This document shows, one piece after another, positions 59,901 to 64,000 of a stretch of 64,000 bases of DNA; position 1 is the first letter of the stretch, and each line of letters begins with the position of its first letter. This stretch comes from Siderastrea siderea (taxonomy: Eukaryota > Cnidaria > Anthozoa > Scleractinia > Rhizangiidae), in the NCBI GenBank assembly GCA_964030785.1, contig OZ034968.1:72225927-72289926 (forward strand), given 5' to 3'. A program made the position numbers and the translations under genes. The notes beneath the pieces were generated by a model that worked only from the letters and a program-made list of their open reading frames with translations, made no database searches and was not told the origin of the DNA.

Positions 59901-62900
59901 TAACTAAAACACATTTTTTCTTTTTGTACTGTAACACAGTATTTGCAATAGAGAATCAAGGATACGTATGAGAACAGCTTTTTCAGTCCAGCTCTCGCGC
60001 TGTTTCATGTTCATTAACATGCTAATCTGCCTAAACTACAGCGCACCTGTTGAATCATTTAGCTCAACTATCAATAGACTGTTCACAGCCCCCTATTATC
60101 CTTTGTGCTGGGAAGAGTACAAGCGCTGAGCTCGAGAGAGAGAGAGAAACGAAGGGAGGGCAAAAAAATTATACCAGATATTAAAGATGGTAGTACAATT
60201 ATCTTAGAGATCACTGAACCCAGCCAACTCACTAGGCTAGAATATAAGGAAGTGTGATCGGTAAAAACTATCGGTAAAGTGTCCAAACAGTCAAGGAAGC
60301 CGAGATCTAGAAATATCGTTTGAGTTGGAGCTCAATCAAGAAGACTACAAAGACCGGCTGTAGCGGAGGACCCATACTAATCGCCCTTTGCGCAGTGGCC
60401 GGCGCGACGGAGTTATATTAAGTGAGTATGTGTTTAGTATGACGTGGTTGTTAAAGACTGTACTTTATATTCGTGGCTCTCATCCTGAGTGATTTTCTTG
60501 AAGCACCTTTCTATCACTCCAGCTGTGATACCATCTGGGGCCATCAGTGTGTGTGTCTTACCTGAAATGATTGACAGGCACATAGCATCACAGTTAGTTA
60601 CCATGGAGAGAAGGAACTATTAGACTCCATTTTTATATCAGTTTACTGAGACGCCCACTTAAATCGACACTTTTTAGGTTAAATACTTTTGATTAATTTG
60701 TCCAACTATTTTATACAAGTTCTTTTTTCTTCTAACTTTTTTAGCCAACCAAAGGACCAGCGGTGCTGGTGCAATCAAACAGCACGCGACTACTTGAAAT
60801 CTGCATCTCCCCGACTGATTTGGTTGGCAATAAAAAGAAAACATGCAATACAGCTAACATTAAAATTCCAAGACAGAAATGCGGTTAACGCGGTTCGATT
60901 AATTCAGTGTAATACGCTCGGTCATTGACATTAAACCTAAACAGGTTACATTTTAGCTTATCAAGAATTTATTGAGCTTTGTTCCGCTGTTATCCGATTT
61001 CCAAGTTTCTTTGTTTCAAACCACGCCCATTTGTGTTGGGCTGTTTTTTCCTTTAAAATCCCGTCTGAAATTTCAGTACGCGCATCTTTTTAAGATTTTT
61101 AATTTTTTCAGCCAACATGTTGTCATTTTTAATAATAGCAATAAAATAAATAAAGGTGTCAGACCTGATCCAGTTTGTCCGTATGCCATAAGCGTTCCAT
61201 TAAACCCATTTAGAGCGGCATTGACCAGAGGCCTGCTTATCGTGCTACATACCTGTAATAAAAGAGAAATAACGTGCTAGCGCCACTGCTGTCCAACATT
61301 TGTTACACAGTATATGCAACGACCAAGTTGAAATTTCAACAAAATCATCAAAACAACTTTCAACTCGCCAGTAATTTTGACTTTTGCACTTTGAATTCTC
61401 AAACCATCTAGGCCACGAACGTCGTTCAAACTGTCAAGCCATATACCGCTTCTGTATATCGGGGTGTATTATGAATGTTCTGGCGAGATCTTGTTTTTAA
61501 CAGTTGTCAGTGAGGCTTTTTGAAAATTCCCAACTACTTGAAACACCTGTAAGGCTCCGGCCAAACAAATACAACACTTTCATTCAACACCGCTTAATAT
61601 GACAGTTTTTAATAGGCCATTTCCGAGTTCTCTTGTACCTCTCTTACAAAGCGGGTCTTGGTGCACAGCCTTTCATATGAAAATGAGTTTTCATTCACAT
61701 GCAAATAAAACTCATTTTCATGTGAAAGGTTGTGCACTTGGCCTCGCTTTGAAAAATAGGCACAAGACAACTCGGAAATGGCCTCTTCAGCAAGTTGAAA
61801 GTGTGCTTGGATATAGTGCGCCGGATACAGGGTGGAGCTACCCTGCAAGTATGTTCCCCCCTGGGGGGGGGGAGTGACAGGGATGCTCGTCGTCTCGCTT
61901 AGGGGGTGTAAATTGCAGATTTTGGCCTCACTTAGGGTGTTCAGGACGGAAAGCCAATATTTTTACCCATACAGGTATCGCTTAGGGTAGACTATGAACG
62001 AAAAATTAAGATTCATGACAATGCTTTCAAGATTCAAGATTTGTGACTATGCTTATAGGAGACAGTATTTGATGTCAGCATCTTTAGCACAATTAAAATG
62101 ACTATAGCGCTTAGTTAGTTGTCTGTTTTACCATTGTCTCCTTCAGGGGTTAAATAAAGCCTAAGTTACCACACCCAGATTGGTCTTCTTTAGGGGTTTA
62201 ATTTTAATTTTCCGACGAGCATCCTCCTCCCTTTCACATGACAGTCCCCCCCCGCGATGTCTTTCAAAGAGACTCCATTTCAATGTATTGCCCGCCGGTT
62301 TTCAGTTATTTGCACAGCAATGTCACAGCAATGTCACGTGCATCACTATTTGGTGCTTAAAACTTGACCAAATCTTGGATAGCCCTCAGCTTTCGGATGC
62401 CAGTCACATTGGATCCATACTGCATATTGGATTCAAGGATAATTTTCTAATGTAGTCAGGGCCTACAAGCAAGCAAATCGACAGAGCTGTAGTTTGAATG
62501 GAGATGAGGTCATGTTTCAGGAGACCTGTCCGCTTAAGGGAGGTTATTCTTAGCTCCTGGAGATTCAAAAAGGTGTCCTCGTCTGCTTACGAGAGGTGTC
62601 TGCTTACAGGAGGTTACAAATGTAGAGTTTTAGAGGAGAAATCGCGGGAACCGCGGTTTGGTGTCCGCTTACGGGAAGTGACCGTTTACGGGAGGTGTCC
62701 GCAAGTGGAGTTTCGACTGCATACTAGACGATTTTGAATCACTTTGACCAAGTCCTAAAAGAGGTATAGAGTAACACCCAAACACAGATTTTCATCATGA
62801 CTTTAACTATTGAATCGAAAGCTTTTGTTTGAAAGGCAAGGTTGGTTAAAATTCCCAATTCTATGCGGTAGTCAACCCCCCCCCCCCCCCCCCCCCACGG

Positions 62901-63148
62901 ACCCAAGAGTGATGACGCTTACAATTGCTTCTGGATAATTTTCTATTCGTTGGTACGTTGAAGCATCAAATGCCCTGGTTTTCCCAAGGGCGCTAGAGCA
63001 AACACCCGTGTTTTCTTAGCGGTGCTGACGTGTTTGCTTTATTCATTTGGTAAAGTAATCGCACCTCTGGGTTTGTGGATTCTTGCGGGAACACGTGATC
63101 AAAATTGAAGGTTTTCTCCCAGCTGTGCTTGGGGTCAGAAACGTGGAT
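45252..63148 (-). CDS. Long ungrouped (ARK-like) kinesin, partial at both ends
   Basis: 17 in-phase exons (total 1738 codons): 63065-63148, 61165-61252, 60464-60561, 59778-59877, 59292-59415, 58785-58864, 58456-58517, 58075-58113, 57816-57895, 57354-57452, 56618-56732, 55970-56074, 55492-55543, 54513-54652, 52776-53523, 51673-52181, 45252-47942. The motor shows [10 protein letters not shown]-loop [13 protein letters not shown] across a splice, switch I NRNSSRSHSV, switch [24 protein letters not shown], and [11 protein letters not shown]. The motor end [10 protein letters not shown] with neck [10 protein letters not shown] resembles the ARK/KIN-U kinesins of plants and protists more than kinesin-1 or -3. 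Between IERTL and GRIYLCDLAG lies an acidic insertion of about 70 residues (three small exons). A mostly coiled-coil tail of about 1350 residues follows. N-terminal motor exons lie beyond 64000. The last exon here has a good donor (TCA/GTGAGT), so the gene continues, perhaps to 42.3 kb. Confidence 0.9.
48318..48372. repeat. 9-bp minisatellite CTCGTTGCT
   Basis: About five to six copies of CTC(G/C)(T/C)TGCT in the kinesin intron. Confidence 0.9.
49160..49260. repeat. AT-rich tandem duplication
   Basis: TTTTTAAATTAAATTATTGT followed by AAAAAGCAAC occurs twice about 65 bp apart. Confidence 0.85.
50220..50600. repeat. Diverged ~200-bp tandem duplication
   Basis: AAGCTTTCTCC(C/A)GGTC, TAGAATGTAGG, GGTTTGTGAGTCCTTAATT and ATAA(C/T)ACTTTGTTGG recur in the same order in 50222-50400 and 50428-50597. 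Confidence 0.8.
57177..57299. repeat. (GGAA)n microsatellite, about 29 copies
   Basis: An uninterrupted GAAGGAAGG run in a kinesin intron, ending 55 bp before the donor side of exon 57354-57452. The surrounding 56900-57180 is itself GGAA- and GCTT-rich, with an inverted pair (AGGGGAGTCGTA / TACGACTCCCCT). Confidence 0.95.
61615..61783. mobile_element. 169-bp foldback element
   Basis: GGCCATTTCCGAGTT at the left and AACTCGGAAATGGCC at the right are perfect inverses. An inner palindrome (TGCACAGCCTTTCATATGAA ... TTCATGTGAAAGGTTGTGCA) makes most of the element a hairpin. It lies in a kinesin intron. Confidence 0.88.
62493..62725. repeat. Degenerate GTGTCCGCTTACGGGAGG repeats
   Basis: Variants of (G)TGTC(C/T)GCTTA(C/A)(G)GGAGGT recur about five times with irregular spacing, ending GGAGTTTCGACTGCATACTA. 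This looks like the subterminal repeats of a transposon end, in a kinesin intron. Confidence 0.65.
62876..62896. repeat. Poly-C tract of about 21 bases
   Basis: A homopolymer run in a kinesin intron. Length may be unreliable in any assembly. Confidence 0.9.
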
Positions 63149-64000
63149 CTGAAAAAAAAAAGGACAAAGAAAGCAAGAAAAGAAACTCTTTCAAACGTTG
63201 TAGTGATACCGGGAGATGAAAAAAAATATGGAAAGCGAAGTTTAAAAAACGTATAATCTTAATGAAACAACTGCCTGGTAAAAAGAATTTGCAAATGCAG
63301 ACCTAAACTCTCTGCGTTATATTGAGACTGACTGGGGATCCCTCAGGGGTGAGGATTCTAGAAGCTTAGAGCCTAATTTGGGAGTTACTTTAATTTACAT
63401 ATTTAACAACCTCTTTCAAGGTGCTTGATTACTGTAACTAGCTGCTTTTCAATCAGTCTCGAACATAGGCTAAGACTAAGGTGAAGTGTGCGTGAATGTA
63501 TGGTGTTATTTTGTTGCTGTTTTTTTTTTCTCAGGGGAGGGTTAGGGGGTTGGTTGAGTGCCTATCATGGAGCTTAATACCAGATTTACAGTGTGTACAA
63601 ATTCTGTCATCAGCTTCTCAAATTAAAACTTGATCATAAAATTACATTTAGAAACTTACTACTCATTCATTCACTGTGCAGCCAGAACACATGAATGTGG
63701 CTTAATTCAAACCTCACCCTTGAAATCAATTCTCTCTTTCAGCCAAAGTTGTTCTGCAATCTATGCCTATACCCAATACCAAACCACACCCAATAGGACC
63801 ACACGCACTCCTAATCCCCACCTAGTGGTCAATGGCTAAGACTGATGTTTGTTCTTAGAAACTCTTGAGGACTCATTACTTGGAATAAGCCGACCTTTGT
63901 TAGTAAAGTTAGCCCAGTTCACTTTGCATTAATTTTAAATTAGTCTATGTAAACTTTCAACATGTTTAATTAACATACATTCTTTATAATACTCAAATTT
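63149..64000. other. Kinesin intron to the window edge, no exon seen
   Basis: The first exon inside the window begins in phase 0 at 63148 after a good acceptor (a run of T, then CAG). The N-terminal part of the motor, with the first beta strand, must lie beyond 64000. I saw no splice-supported coding sequence here. Confidence 0.55.

Overview
This is eukaryotic nuclear DNA. It has multi-exon genes with GT/AG introns, long introns full of transposon debris, satellites and microsatellites. The gene set (drebrin-like, HIGD2-type, MRPL35, uroporphyrinogen-III synthase, a long kinesin) is animal. The repeats (tRNA-derived SINEs, inverted-repeat elements ending in a GAGCGG(T)TTTCAATTGAGT-like sequence) recall anthozoan cnidarian, probably coral, genomes. 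The organism call is an inference; exon calls come from translating the sequence and matching splice phases.

Layout. 1-1354 is a long inverted repeat built from reverse-transcriptase-element fragments. 1355-6340 has no convincing gene and three different tandem arrays. 7140-16480 (minus) is uroporphyrinogen-III synthase (UROS), with introns holding several nested inverted-repeat transposons. It starts 222 bp from, and head-to-head with, a plus-strand cytidine-deaminase-fold gene resembling bacterial/plant guanine (guanosine) deaminase (16703-19104). That gene's last exon is duplicated at 19658-19850, with a dead copy of a UROS exon between the two versions. 20980-34640 (plus) is a complete 17-exon drebrin-like/Abp1 actin-binding gene encoding an ADF-H domain, a charged helical middle, an EP-rich stretch and two SH3 domains. 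36198-37801 (minus, HIGD2-like) and 37910-39503 (plus, MRPL35) form a second tight head-to-head pair, both mitochondrial. 41916-42374 is a terminal exon of an unrecognised minus-strand gene. 43694-44250 is a SINE tandem array.

45252-63148 (minus) is a very long kinesin, 17 exons and 1738 in-frame codons seen, with its N-terminus beyond the right edge and its last exon(s) unresolved. The motor is complete from the region before the P-loop through the neck and is followed by about 1350 residues of mostly coiled coil.

The genes do not form a pathway. UROS (haem synthesis), HIGD2 and MRPL35 all serve mitochondria, and both divergent pairs carry YY1-like GCCGCCAT/ATGGCGGC motifs in their start regions. 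The most interesting items are the double-SH3 drebrin-like protein, the deaminase with a duplicated terminal exon and an HGE instead of HAE motif, the kinesin with an acidic insertion in its motor, the divergent mitochondrial pair, and transposons whose ends and 9-bp target-site duplications can be read exactly. I saw no operon-like, CRISPR or defence system.
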